Program-made: the position numbers and the translations under genes | Shown here: positions 28,068 through 38,135 of the stretch, in pieces | Position numbering within the stretch: position 1 is the stretch's first letter | How the letters are laid out: every line of letters starts with the position of its first letter | Source of the DNA: Variovorax sp. OV329 | GTDB lineage: Bacteria > Pseudomonadota > Gammaproteobacteria > Burkholderiales > Burkholderiaceae_C | DNA: 64,000 bases | Direction: 5' to 3' | Assembly: GCF_900114785.1 (NCBI RefSeq) | Contig: NZ_FOUG01000011.1 | Location: forward strand, 62,001-126,000 | Notes under the pieces: model-generated | Databases searched by the model: none | What the model was told of the DNA's origin: nothing | Seen by the model: the letters and a program-made list of their open reading frames with translations, nothing else

Positions 28068-28901
28068 CTATTGAGAAGCCAGATACCGTGCTGGCGACTC
28101 CCCGAAATGCCGTCGGAACATGGCAATGAATCCGCTGGGCGTGGCATAGCCCAGCGCATCTGACACGCCCGCCACGCTTTCGCCATGCGTCAGGCGCTCC
28201 AGTGCCGCCGTCAGCACCACCTTCTCGCGCCACTGGTGAAATGTGATCTGGACCTCCTGCTGGAACAGGCGGGTCAGGGTCCGCGAGGAAAGGCCCGCCC
28301 AGGCAGCCCATTCATCGCGCGTACGCTCGTCGGCCGGGTTGTCCAGTATCGCGGAGGCGATGCGCAGCAGCCGCCGGTCGCGCGGCAGGGGCAGTTGCAT
28401 CCGATTGAGCGGCGCCGTCCGCAACTCGTCCAGCAAGACCGTCATGAGCCTACGTTGCGTGGCAGTCAAGCGCTCCTGTTCGCTCCATGACACGGCACGC
28501 GGCGCCAGGTCCTCGATCAGCGCATTCAGGGTGACCACGCAGGGCTTGGGCGGCAGCACCCTGCTGGCCTTGGGAGACAAGTACAGGTGCCAGCTGTTGG
28601 TGACGTCCGTGCCGCTCACGGCATGTGTCTTGCCCGGGGGAACCCATGCGGCCCGGCCCGGCGGTACCACCCAGGACTCTCCCTCGGTGCGCACCAAGAG
28701 CACGCCGTCGTCGACGAACATGAGCTGGCCCCGGTGGTGCTGATGCCACCTTCCTTCGTGCTTCTGTCTGCGCTCGGACGTGGAGCGCACGCTGGCGGCG
28801 GAGATGGCGAGCACCCATGGGCCATCCCGGCGTTCGCCCAGTTCATTGAGCGCCTCGTTGTAGGCCGTCTGTGTGGCAAAGCCCGACGTCGGATTCTTCA
28901 T
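28068..28901 (-). CDS. AraC-family regulator, cupin type (paralogue 3)
   Basis: The 277-residue regulator has the cupin-like sensor (HQHHRGQLMFVDDGVLLVRTEGESW, WVPPGKTHAVSG) and the helix-turn-helix pair RDEWAAWAGLSSRTLTRLF and GVSDALGYATPSGFIAMFRRHFGESPARYL. It is divergent from monooxygenase 3 with about 117 bp between the starts, so it is the likely regulator of the seven-gene operon beginning there. Confidence 0.9.
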   Translation of the reverse strand: MKNPTSGFATQTAYNEALNELGERRDGPWVLAISAASVRSTSERRQKHEGRWHQHHRGQLMFVDDGVLLVRTEGESWVVPPGRAAWVPPGKTHAVSGTDVTNSWHLYLSPKASRVLPPKPCVVTLNALIEDLAPRAVSWSEQERLTATQRRLMTVLLDELRTAPLNRMQLPLPRDRRLLRIASAILDNPADERTRDEWAAWAGLSSRTLTRLFQQEVQITFHQWREKVVLTAALERLTHGESVAGVSDALGYATPSGFIAMFRRHFGESPARYLASQ

Positions 28902-29018
28902 GGCCCTTTCTCGCTATTTCTTTGCAGTGTCACGCTACCGGCAGCGGCGGCCCGGGTGAGACATTGACGGCATGGCAGCGATGCCAGCGAGTCCTTGTCC
29001 ACATATCGAATTCGAGCC

Positions 29019-30662
29019 ATGAATCCTATCGTTCTTCCCCCGTCCACGCACGGCACGGCCGTGTTCATCGTCGGCGCCGGGCCCACGGGCTTGGCCACGG
29101 CACTGCTCATGGACAGGTTCGAGATTCCCTTCGTGGTGGTGGAGCGCAACGCGGGCCTGACCGACCATCCGCGCGCCCGGGGGACCTGGGTGCGCACGAT
29201 GGAGCTCTTTCGCCAGTGGGGCATCGAGCGACAGGTGAAGGCGCGCGGGCTGCCTGACGATGCCAACGGCTTCGCCTTCGTGGAGTCGATCGCCGGCGAC
29301 GAGATCGGGCGCGTGCCGCGCGAGATCGACTACGGTCAGACGCCGGCCTGGAAGTGCACGGTCTCCCAGGATGCCGTCGAGGACGAGCTCTACCAAGCCG
29401 TGCGCGGCTCCAAGTGGGGCAAGGTGCTGTTCGAGACCGAGTTCGTGCGCTACGAGGAGCGGGGCGACGGCGTGCAGGTCGTGACGCGCGATGTGGGCAC
29501 CGAGGCACAGACGACCTGGACGGCCGCCTACCTCGTCGCTGCCGACGGCGCGGGCAGCAGCGTGCGCCGGATGATGGACATCCAGATGAACGGACCGGCC
29601 AGCCTCGCACTGATGAACAACGACTTCTGGGAGGGCGACTTGTCGCACATTCCGAGCGTGCGGCAGGTCGGCGTCTTCCGCGTCATGCCGGGCGACCGCT
29701 CGGTGCCCGGGGGTGCCGTCCTCAACACCAATGGCGCCGACCGCTGGCTCACGGTCACGCGGGTGGGCGACGGCAACGAGGCCATGCCGCCGATGCGCTC
29801 CGACGAGGAAGTGGTAAAGCTGGCACGTGCTCACTCGGGCGTCCCGAACCTGGATGTGAAGATCATCAGCCGCTCGGCCTGGCGCGTGAGCAAGCAGGTG
29901 GCCGAGCGCTATGCCCGTGGCCGTGCCTTTCTGGTCGGCGACGCGGCGCACCGCTTTCCGCCGACCGGCGGCTATGGCATGAACACCGGCATCCAGGACG
30001 CGCACAACTTAGCATGGAAGCTCTCGATGGTGCTGCGCGGCCAGGCCGGCAGCGCGCTGCTGGACAGCTACGACAGCGAGCGCCGTCCGATCGGACAGGC
30101 CAACGCGGACTTCAGCCACGGCAACACCATGCGCTTCGTCCAGTTGGAAGAGGCCTACCGCGCCAAGAACCTGCAGGCGATCGAGTTCTGGATCAAGGAC
30201 ACCTTCCACCACAGCCACAGCATCGGCCTGGGTCTGGGCTTCAGCTACGAGGACGGCGCAGTGATCCCCGACGGTACGGCGCCGCGCGGCCTGACCCTGA
30301 GCCGCTACGATCCCACTGATCGGCCGGGCGCGCGCTTCCCGCACTTCTGGCTCGACCTGGCGCGCCAGCACTCGACGCTGGATCTGTTCGATCGCGATTT
30401 CGTGCTGGTCCACGGTCCGCAGTCCGCGGACTGGGCCGCCGTGGCACGCGACGTCGGCGGGCGGCTTGGGGTGAGGGTGGCCACGCACCAGTTGCCCTCG
30501 GTGGATTCGCGCGACGGCCTGGACATGGGCCTGCACGGCGCGGTGCTGGTGCGTCCGGACGGCCACGTCGCGTGGCGCATGCCCTGGGTGCCCACCGATC
30601 CGTCGGGCGAGCTAGGTAAGGCGCTGACCCGGATTCTGCGCCGTCCCGAGTCCGTGGCCTGA
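29019..30662 (+). CDS. FAD-dependent aromatic monooxygenase 3
   Basis: A 547-residue class A flavin hydroxylase with VFIVGAGPTGLATALLMDRF, DG motif VAADGAGSSVRRMMD and GDAAHRFPPTGGYGMNTGIQDAHNLAWKL. The C-terminal thioredoxin-like part ends AVLVRPDGHVAWRMPWVP. It is closely related to monooxygenase 2. It opens a tightly packed operon: a VOC gene follows 10 bp later, then hydrolase, receptor, AroQ-like, ligase and nitronate-monooxygenase-like genes. A TTG eight codons upstream is an unlikely start. Confidence 0.92.
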   Translation: MNPIVLPPSTHGTAVFIVGAGPTGLATALLMDRFEIPFVVVERNAGLTDHPRARGTWVRTMELFRQWGIERQVKARGLPDDANGFAFVESIAGDEIGRVPREIDYGQTPAWKCTVSQDAVEDELYQAVRGSKWGKVLFETEFVRYEERGDGVQVVTRDVGTEAQTTWTAAYLVAADGAGSSVRRMMDIQMNGPASLALMNNDFWEGDLSHIPSVRQVGVFRVMPGDRSVPGGAVLNTNGADRWLTVTRVGDGNEAMPPMRSDEEVVKLARAHSGVPNLDVKIISRSAWRVSKQVAERYARGRAFLVGDAAHRFPPTGGYGMNTGIQDAHNLAWKLSMVLRGQAGSALLDSYDSERRPIGQANADFSHGNTMRFVQLEEAYRAKNLQAIEFWIKDTFHHSHSIGLGLGFSYEDGAVIPDGTAPRGLTLSRYDPTDRPGARFPHFWLDLARQHSTLDLFDRDFVLVHGPQSADWAAVARDVGGRLGVRVATHQLPSVDSRDGLDMGLHGAVLVRPDGHVAWRMPWVPTDPSGELGKALTRILRRPESVA

Positions 30663-30672
30663 GTCAACCATC

Positions 30673-31074
30673 GTGGACACGCCGGTTCGCGGCCTGCATC
30701 ACTTCACCCTGCGCTGCGACGCGCAGGACTTGGATGGGCTGCGCGATTTCTACATGCGCACGCTCGGGCTCGTGCCCGGCGAGCGTCCGCAACTGCGCTT
30801 CCCTGGCTACTGGCTGTACGTGGGCAATCAGCCGATGGTGCACCTGTATGCCTCCGGCCGCGCGCCCAGCCCCGAAGCCGTGGCGCTGGACCACATCTCC
30901 TTCCGTGCCTCGGGCCTGTCCCGCACCCGCGCCAGGCTCGATGCGCTGAAGATCGCCTACACCGAAGCTCCCGTGCCGGGGTGGACGCTGCACCAGCTGT
31001 TCATCCGCGATCCGCTGGGGCTGAAGATCGAGCTGACCTTCGATCTGGCGCAGGAGGAGGGCGAGTCGGCATGA
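30673..31074 (+). CDS. VOC (glyoxalase/dioxygenase fold) protein 2
   Basis: The 133-residue single-domain VOC protein has candidate ligands His in LHHFTLRC, His in LDHISFRA and Glu in KIELTF. It is paralogous to VOC protein 1 (11259). The GTG start follows the monooxygenase stop by 10 bp and its stop overlaps the hydrolase start (ATGA at 31071). The position between a ring hydroxylase and a hydrolase would suit a small extradiol dioxygenase, but a glyoxalase or isomerase role is not excluded. Confidence 0.85.
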   Translation: MDTPVRGLHHFTLRCDAQDLDGLRDFYMRTLGLVPGERPQLRFPGYWLYVGNQPMVHLYASGRAPSPEAVALDHISFRASGLSRTRARLDALKIAYTEAPVPGWTLHQLFIRDPLGLKIELTFDLAQEEGESA

Positions 31075-31847
31075 CGCAGTTTGCCAACCTGCAGGGCACC
31101 CACACCGCCTACGAGCTGCGCGGCAGCGGGCCCGCGATCGTGCTGATGCATGGCGCCGAAGCCAACCGTCACAGCTTCGATGCGCTGGCCGAAGCACTGG
31201 CACTGCATGCGCAGGTCGTGATCTACGACCAGCGCGAATGCGGCGAGACCGTGAACAAGACTGGCGAGCATCACATTCCCGAACTTGCCGAGGATGCCGC
31301 CGAGCTAATGGGGCACCTCGGCCATGCGCGGTACAGCGTATTCGGCACCTCGCTTGGCGGACGCATCGCGCAAGCGCTGGCCATTGCCTATCCGCAGCGC
31401 GTGCAGTCTCTGTCGCTGTGCAACACCTGGCCCCTGGACCGCTCCCTGCCGGAGCTGAATCCCGAAGGCATGGCCCGCATGCAGTCGCTGCGCGCCGGAC
31501 TGCCCGAAACGGCTGGGCAACTGGCCTCGATGTTCTACACGCCCGAGCACGTCGCCCGGCACCCGGCCCTGACCTCGCGCTTCGCCAGCGCGATGCCCGG
31601 CAAGCGCAGCGCGCTGGCGCAGGAGGTACACGCCCTGGACCCGGCGCGTATCCAGTCGCCCACCCTGTGCATATCCGGTTCGCTGGACCAGGTGGTGCCT
31701 GCGAACGTGATGCAGGCCCTGGCCGGCCGCATTCCAGGCGCCGCCTGGGAGTCGCTGGAAGGAATCGGCCATTCGGCGGCGGTCCAGGCGCCCGGCCTGC
31801 TCGCGCAGGCCATCGTGCAGTTCTTGCTGCAACAACCCGACTTCTGA
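31071..31847 (+). CDS. alpha/beta hydrolase 2
   Basis: The 258-residue hydrolase has LMHGAEANRHSF, nucleophile motif GTSLGGRIAQAL, acid in SGSLDQVVP and His in GIGHSAA. It resembles hydrolase 1 (21707) along its whole length, including the LCNTWPLDRSLPELNPEG stretch. The start is set by the ATGA overlap with the VOC gene. A meta-cleavage-product or lactone hydrolase role is inferred from its place after a hydroxylase and a VOC protein. Confidence 0.9.
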   Translation: MTQFANLQGTHTAYELRGSGPAIVLMHGAEANRHSFDALAEALALHAQVVIYDQRECGETVNKTGEHHIPELAEDAAELMGHLGHARYSVFGTSLGGRIAQALAIAYPQRVQSLSLCNTWPLDRSLPELNPEGMARMQSLRAGLPETAGQLASMFYTPEHVARHPALTSRFASAMPGKRSALAQEVHALDPARIQSPTLCISGSLDQVVPANVMQALAGRIPGAAWESLEGIGHSAAVQAPGLLAQAIVQFLLQQPDF

Positions 31848-31861
31848 AAAAGGATGTATTC

Positions 31862-32833
31862 GTGACGGCCTCTTCCACCCTGCGCCGGCTGCTGGCCGGC
31901 TCCATCGGCGCCGCAGTCCTGTGCGCGGCATCTTCCGCGGCGCTGGCACAGTCCACCGTCAAGATCATCGTGCCCTATGCGGCGGGCAACTTCACCGACA
32001 TCCTTGCGCGACAGCTTGGAGAGGCCTTGCACAAGATCAACGGCAACAACTATGTCGTCGAGAACAAGCCGGGCGCCAGCGCCATCATCGGCTCCACCGA
32101 AGTGAACAAGGCCAAGCCGGACGGTACTACCTTGTTGGTGACCACCGGCGGCCATGCCACCAATGCGGTGCTCTTCGAGAAGCTTCCCTACGACACGCTC
32201 ACCGGCTTCACGCCGATCTCGCAACTCACGGGTACGGCGGGCTTCGCCTTGCTGGTGGCCGCGAACTCGCCCTACCAGAATCTGGAGCAGTTGCTCGATG
32301 CGGCGCGGGCAAAGCCGGGGGCGCTCACCTTTGGCTCTGCAGGCAACGGCAATACTACGCATCTGGTCGGTGCGCTCTTCGAGAAATCTACCGGGACAAA
32401 GCTGGTGCACGTGCCTTATCGCGGTTCACCCATTAACGACCTGATGGCAGGGCACATCGACATGGTCTTCTGGGGCTCGGCCTTCGCTTCCACCCTGGTC
32501 GCCCAGGGCAAGGTCCGCGCGCTGGCGGTGGCGGCCGACAAGCGGCTGGCCGAGTTGCCGAACATTCCCACCCTCAAGGAAAAGGGCATCGAAGGCGTGA
32601 ACGTGCCGGCATGGGTCGGCGTGTTCGGTCCGCCCGGCATGACGCCAGCCCTTGCCAGCAGCATCCAGCGCGACTTGGCGGCTGCGATCAAGCAGCCGGC
32701 GCTGCTGGAGACGGCCAGGAACATCGGCTCAGAAATGCTGTCAACGACTCCCGCGCAATTCAGCGCATCGCTGACAAAGGACATCGAGCAACTCAATCGC
32801 GATGTGAAGCCCCTGGGCATCCGGATGGACTGA
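31862..32833 (+). CDS. Bug/TctC-family periplasmic substrate-binding protein 2
   Basis: A 323-residue receptor with a signal peptide ending ALAQS and the family text VKIIVPYAAGNFTDILARQLGEAL, PGASAIIGSTEVNKAKPDG and GVNVPAWVGVFGPPG. GTG is the start, with AAGGAT upstream. It is paralogous to the receptor at 10210; again no TctA/TctB partner is present. Inside the seven-gene operon it should supply the pathway substrate or its precursor. Confidence 0.93.
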   Translation: MTASSTLRRLLAGSIGAAVLCAASSAALAQSTVKIIVPYAAGNFTDILARQLGEALHKINGNNYVVENKPGASAIIGSTEVNKAKPDGTTLLVTTGGHATNAVLFEKLPYDTLTGFTPISQLTGTAGFALLVAANSPYQNLEQLLDAARAKPGALTFGSAGNGNTTHLVGALFEKSTGTKLVHVPYRGSPINDLMAGHIDMVFWGSAFASTLVAQGKVRALAVAADKRLAELPNIPTLKEKGIEGVNVPAWVGVFGPPGMTPALASSIQRDLAAAIKQPALLETARNIGSEMLSTTPAQFSASLTKDIEQLNRDVKPLGIRMD

Positions 32834-32837
32834 GCAC

Positions 32838-33167
32838 ATGCCGAACCCGCCGGACATCGAGAAGGAGATGGCCGAGGTGCGGCTTCGCGACCTGCGCGAG
32901 GCCATCGACCTCATCGACGACGAGTGGATCGCGCTGCTCGCGCGGCGCTTCGAGAAGACGCGGGAGGTGGGCATGCTCAAGGCCCGGCTGGGCGAGATGC
33001 CCTCAGACCCGGCGCGGCAGAAGCAGCGCGCCCGGCTTCTGGCGACCTTGTCCAGACGGCATGGCGTCAGCCTGGTCTTGATCCACGCGCTGTTCGCGAC
33101 GATTTCCGCCGAGGTTGTCGCGGGACATCGGCTCGCGCTGGCCGAACTGGCCCGCCCCATTTCCTGA
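32838..33167 (+). CDS. chorismate-mutase-like (AroQ/PchB-type) protein 3
   Basis: A 109-residue AroQ-type protein with an extra N-terminal dozen residues. LREAIDLIDDEWIALLARR, GMLK and SDPARQKQR keep the four basic anchors and an Asp at the Asp48 position; Glu52 is Gln and Gln88 is His (SAEVVAGHRLAL). It begins 4 bp after the Bug gene and abuts the CoA ligase gene. A decayed relative lies at 45760-45940. Confidence 0.82.
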   Translation: MPNPPDIEKEMAEVRLRDLREAIDLIDDEWIALLARRFEKTREVGMLKARLGEMPSDPARQKQRARLLATLSRRHGVSLVLIHALFATISAEVVAGHRLALAELARPIS

Positions 33168-33194
33168 ATGACGAACAAAGGAGACAAGACTCAA

Positions 33195-34826
<1,632 letters not shown>

Positions 34827-34855
34827 TTCGCCACTAGTTGCAAAAGGCCTCGACC

Positions 34856-35830
34856 ATGAAAACCAGGATCACGGAACTCTTCGGCATCGAACATCCCATC
34901 GTGCAGGGCGGCATGCACTGCGTGGGTCTGGCGCCGCTCGCAGCGGCGGTGTCCAACGCAGGCGGGCTCGGCATCATCACGGCGCTGACCCTGCCCACGC
35001 CCGAGAAGCTGTCCGAGGAAATCCGCCGATGCCGCGAGCTGACGGACAAGCCCTTCGGCGTGAACCTCACCTTCCTGCCGAGCGTGAAGCAACCTGACTA
35101 CCCAGGCTATGTCCGCGCCATCATCGAAGGCGGCGTGAAGGCGGTGGAGACGGCGGGCAACAACCCCGAGAAGGTATTGCCGGTGCTGCACGAGGCGGGC
35201 GTCAAGATCATCCACAAGTGCACCTCGATACGCCATGCGCTGAAGGCCGAGCGCATCGGCTGCGACGCGATCAGTGTCGATGGCTTCGAGTGCGGCGGCC
35301 ACCCCGGCGAAGACGACGTGCCCAACTTCATCCTCCTGCCGCGCGCGGCGCAGGAACTGAAGGTTCCGTTCATCGCCTCGGGTGGGATGGCCGATGGCCG
35401 CTCGCTGGTGGCGGCGTTGGCGCTCGGGGCGGAAGGGATCAACATGGGCACGCGCTTCCTGGCGACCCGGGAGGCGCCCGTCCACCAGAACGTCAAGGAC
35501 GCCATCGTCCGCGCAAGCGAACTGGATACGCGGCTGGTGATGCGCCCCTTGCGCAACACCGAGCGGGTGCTGACGAACGCCGCGGTGGAACGCATGCTGC
35601 AGAAAGAGCGCGAATTCGGCAGCAGCATCCAGTTCAAGGACATCGCCGACGAGGTCGCGGGCGTCTATCCGCGCGTCATGTACGACGGCGAGATGGACGC
35701 GGGCGCATGGAGCTGCGGAATGGTGGCCGGCCTGATCGACGACATCCCGTCCGTCGCCGACCTGATCGAACGCATCATGTCTGAGGCCGATTCGATCATC
35801 CAGCGGCGGCTTGCCGCGATCGTCGGCTGA
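34856..35830 (+). CDS. nitronate monooxygenase-like FMN enzyme (NPD family)
   Basis: The 324-residue TIM-barrel flavoprotein has VQGGMHCVGLAPLAAAVSNAGGLGIITAL at the N-terminus, the catalytic-His motif GFECGGHPGE, and phosphate-binding GGMADGRSL and GAEGINMGTRFL segments. Family members oxidise nitronates or act as enoyl reductases or quinone reductases. It is the last gene of the operon starting at 29019. The ATG at 34856 follows AAAGG. Confidence 0.9.
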   Translation: MKTRITELFGIEHPIVQGGMHCVGLAPLAAAVSNAGGLGIITALTLPTPEKLSEEIRRCRELTDKPFGVNLTFLPSVKQPDYPGYVRAIIEGGVKAVETAGNNPEKVLPVLHEAGVKIIHKCTSIRHALKAERIGCDAISVDGFECGGHPGEDDVPNFILLPRAAQELKVPFIASGGMADGRSLVAALALGAEGINMGTRFLATREAPVHQNVKDAIVRASELDTRLVMRPLRNTERVLTNAAVERMLQKEREFGSSIQFKDIADEVAGVYPRVMYDGEMDAGAWSCGMVAGLIDDIPSVADLIERIMSEADSIIQRRLAAIVG

Positions 35831-35852
35831 GACCGGGGCGACCGGGCACCGA

Positions 35853-36899
35853 TCAGTGATGCAGGCTGTAGAGCCAAGTGGCGAAGCGGCGCGCTTCCGA
35901 CTGCAAGGGCGACGAACTGTCGGCCAGAGGCGCGATCCACCCCCTTGCTTCGCTGGGTGAGTAGCCGAACTGATCGTGGAAGGCGCGGCTGAACTGCGCC
36001 GCCGACCGGAAACCGAATTCGTCGGCTACGCGCTTTAGGTGAACGCGCTCCTGGGCCCCAGCGAGCAACTGGTGCGCCTTGCTGAGCCGGCGCTCTCGAA
36101 TGAAGGCAGCCACGCCGCCCATGGGCTCGAGCAGCCGATACAGGCTCGAGCGGGACAGGTCGAAGGCAGCGCAGAGTTGCTCCACCGAAAGATCCGGGTC
36201 GGCTAGCCGGGACTCCACGTACTGGCCGATACGACGCACCAGCAGGTGCTCTGCCTGCGGGCGCGCCAGTGCCATCGAGTTGCTCATGGGCGCCAGGCAG
36301 GCAGCGAGTAGATGCAGCGTACTGCGCGAAAGAAGCTGTCCTTCCGCGGGATGCAGACCGGAGCCCTCCCGCACCACCGTTCGCAGATGCTCGATGAGCA
36401 GCGCTGCCACCGTCCCCTGGAGCTTAACGCCGTGCAGGTCGAGGCGGCGCGGCAGCAGTTCGTCAAGGGCGTCGCGCGGGATGAACAGCGTGAGGTCCGT
36501 GCCGGACTGGATGTCCAGGTGAATCGGGCGTGCCATGTCGAGCACCACGGGCTCGCCCGCACGCTGCTCCAGCACGCGACCGTCGTCGAACACGTGGAGC
36601 GTCGGCCCCTTCTGTTCGAGCGAGACGGTGAGAATGTAGTGATCGATCTGGCTGCTGCGGATCAAGGCTGCGCCGCGCGTGATGCCGTGCACGTACATCT
36701 GGCGCCACAGTATGGCCATGCCGCCGAACATGAGGCCCAGATGCTTGGCACCGTCGACGCGTATGGGGCCCGCAGGTGGAAGGACCAGGTCGAAATTGGC
36801 AGAGAAGCGCTCTCGAAGGAGATCTCTGGCCTGTGTCGGTGGCAGATCGTCGCCCGCGAACAGGTAGGAAGGTACCTTCTCTTCGTGCGGCCGGATCAT
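35853..36899 (-). CDS. AraC-family regulator with AraC-binding-like N-terminus (1)
   Basis: The 348-residue regulator differs from the three cupin-type paralogues. Its N-terminal half resembles the AraC-binding-like domain (DHYILTVSLEQKGPTLHVFDDGRV, LDMARPIHLDIQSGTDLTLFIPRDALDELLP). The C-terminal helix-turn-helix pair is LSVEQLCAAFDLSRSSLYRLL and RVADEFGFRSAAQFSRAFHDQFGYSPSEARG. It converges on the nitronate-monooxygenase-like gene 22 bp away. It is similar to the regulators at 53046 and 60217. Confidence 0.9.
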   Translation of the reverse strand: MIRPHEEKVPSYLFAGDDLPPTQARDLLRERFSANFDLVLPPAGPIRVDGAKHLGLMFGGMAILWRQMYVHGITRGAALIRSSQIDHYILTVSLEQKGPTLHVFDDGRVLEQRAGEPVVLDMARPIHLDIQSGTDLTLFIPRDALDELLPRRLDLHGVKLQGTVAALLIEHLRTVVREGSGLHPAEGQLLSRSTLHLLAACLAPMSNSMALARPQAEHLLVRRIGQYVESRLADPDLSVEQLCAAFDLSRSSLYRLLEPMGGVAAFIRERRLSKAHQLLAGAQERVHLKRVADEFGFRSAAQFSRAFHDQFGYSPSEARGWIAPLADSSSPLQSEARRFATWLYSLHH

Positions 36900-37057
36900 G
36901 GGTGCTCCTGCAAGGGCTGTGACTGCGCCAGCGATGGCGCAAGCCGTAATCTATCAATGCCGGCGGTGTAAGGCAACGTGCCCTGCTGCGGATGGTTCAG
37001 ATCCATCGCTTGTTGTCCTTTCTGCGTGATCGCGGAAATCGACGAGAGCCTGTGCTT

Positions 37058-37339
37058 CTATTGGCCACGCATGCTCAGGAACACCCGCCGGGCCTGCTCG
37101 TCCTTGCAGGCGCGGGCGAGAAGTTCATCCGCATCGGCCGTGGGCAGCAGGAACAGGATGCGCACGGCCTGCCGGTGGTGGCCGGACAAGGCTCCATCCC
37201 AGTACAACTGGTCCAGCATCACCCGTGCGCCATGGGGGTCGGCCTCGTAGGTGTCCAGCAGTCCGATGATGCTGCGCATCTGGCATTCGTCCAGTGGCTC
37301 GGGAAGCCATGCATTGTTGCGGTCATTGTGAGTCGTCAT
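37058..37339 (-). CDS. small hypothetical protein
   Basis: A 93-residue, acidic, probably helical protein with text such as ECQMRSIIGLLDTYEADPHGARVMLDQLYWDG and a C-terminal ARACKDEQARRVFLSMRG. It has a balanced composition unlike the arginine-rich shadow frames around it, which supports it being real. No family is recognised and no clear ribosome site precedes it. It is divergent from the FcoT-type gene. Confidence 0.5.
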   Translation of the reverse strand: MTTHNDRNNAWLPEPLDECQMRSIIGLLDTYEADPHGARVMLDQLYWDGALSGHHRQAVRILFLLPTADADELLARACKDEQARRVFLSMRGQ

Positions 37340-37496
37340 GGTGGACGCAAGTCTCCGCGAGGCTGCTTAGCCTTTGCTGAAGCGCAGGGCGCGAGCGCAT
37401 GGTTTCAGCAAAGCCTAAGGATTCCGACCCAGACTGGTCTTCCGGTGCTGAACCCGGCGCCGGATCGCTTAGCCCACTCGAACCAAGGATCTTTCC

Positions 37497-38087
37497 ATGC
37501 TGCTGACCCAAGCCAGAGAACCGTTTGCCCATGTCGCGGTCGACTCCGCACCGCACGCCCGCCGTCTCGGCCCGCGTCGCATAGAACCCCTCGCGCGTGC
37601 ATCCATCCTCGATGCTTACGTGCCCTCGTGCGTCTACCTGAAGGATGCGTGGCGCGATGCCGACTGCCTGACGCAGCTCGTGTCGCACGGGCGCTTTTCG
37701 GTGCCCGCGACCTTCTATGGAGACCAGACAGGGCATTTCAACGCGGTGGAGTCCGCCCTGTGTCTGAACCAGCTAGCCTTCGTGACCATGGCCGACTTCG
37801 TCGAGCATCGCGAAGAGCACCGCTTTCGCGATGCGATCCTCACGCACGACCTGGATGACTTCAAGAAGAACGTCATCAGCCGGACCTTCGTCGCTTCCAT
37901 GTCCACGCGTTTTCGCAGGTTGCTGGATGGCCATGATGTGCATGGCGAACTGCGGCTGAAGAAGTTCAAGGTCCACGGGGCGATGCTGTTCATCCTGGGC
38001 AGCTTCGCCTTCGACGACGTCGACAGCGCCGGCTCGTCGACGGCCGCCTTCAGCGGCGAAGTGGTGTTCGCCATGCCGCGAATCTGA
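37497..38087 (+). CDS. FcoT-type long-chain acyl-CoA thioesterase
   Basis: A 196-residue protein that resembles Mycobacterium tuberculosis FcoT (Rv0098), a hot-dog-fold long-chain acyl-CoA thioesterase. Shared by recall are a CxYLKD-like segment near residue 45, GRFSVPATFY and above all TGHFNAVE followed by LCLNQLAF. In actinobacteria FcoT homologues sit in isonitrile-lipopeptide clusters with a FadD-like ligase, an acyl carrier protein, an Fe(II) oxygenase and an NRPS; none of these is adjacent here. AAGGA precedes the ATG. It converges on the autotransporter gene. Confidence 0.78.
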   Translation: MLLTQAREPFAHVAVDSAPHARRLGPRRIEPLARASILDAYVPSCVYLKDAWRDADCLTQLVSHGRFSVPATFYGDQTGHFNAVESALCLNQLAFVTMADFVEHREEHRFRDAILTHDLDDFKKNVISRTFVASMSTRFRRLLDGHDVHGELRLKKFKVHGAMLFILGSFAFDDVDSAGSSTAAFSGEVVFAMPRI

Positions 38088-38135
38088 CGCAGCGCGGGGC
38101 GTGAAGGCAAGCACGACGAAACCGGCAATAGTGCG

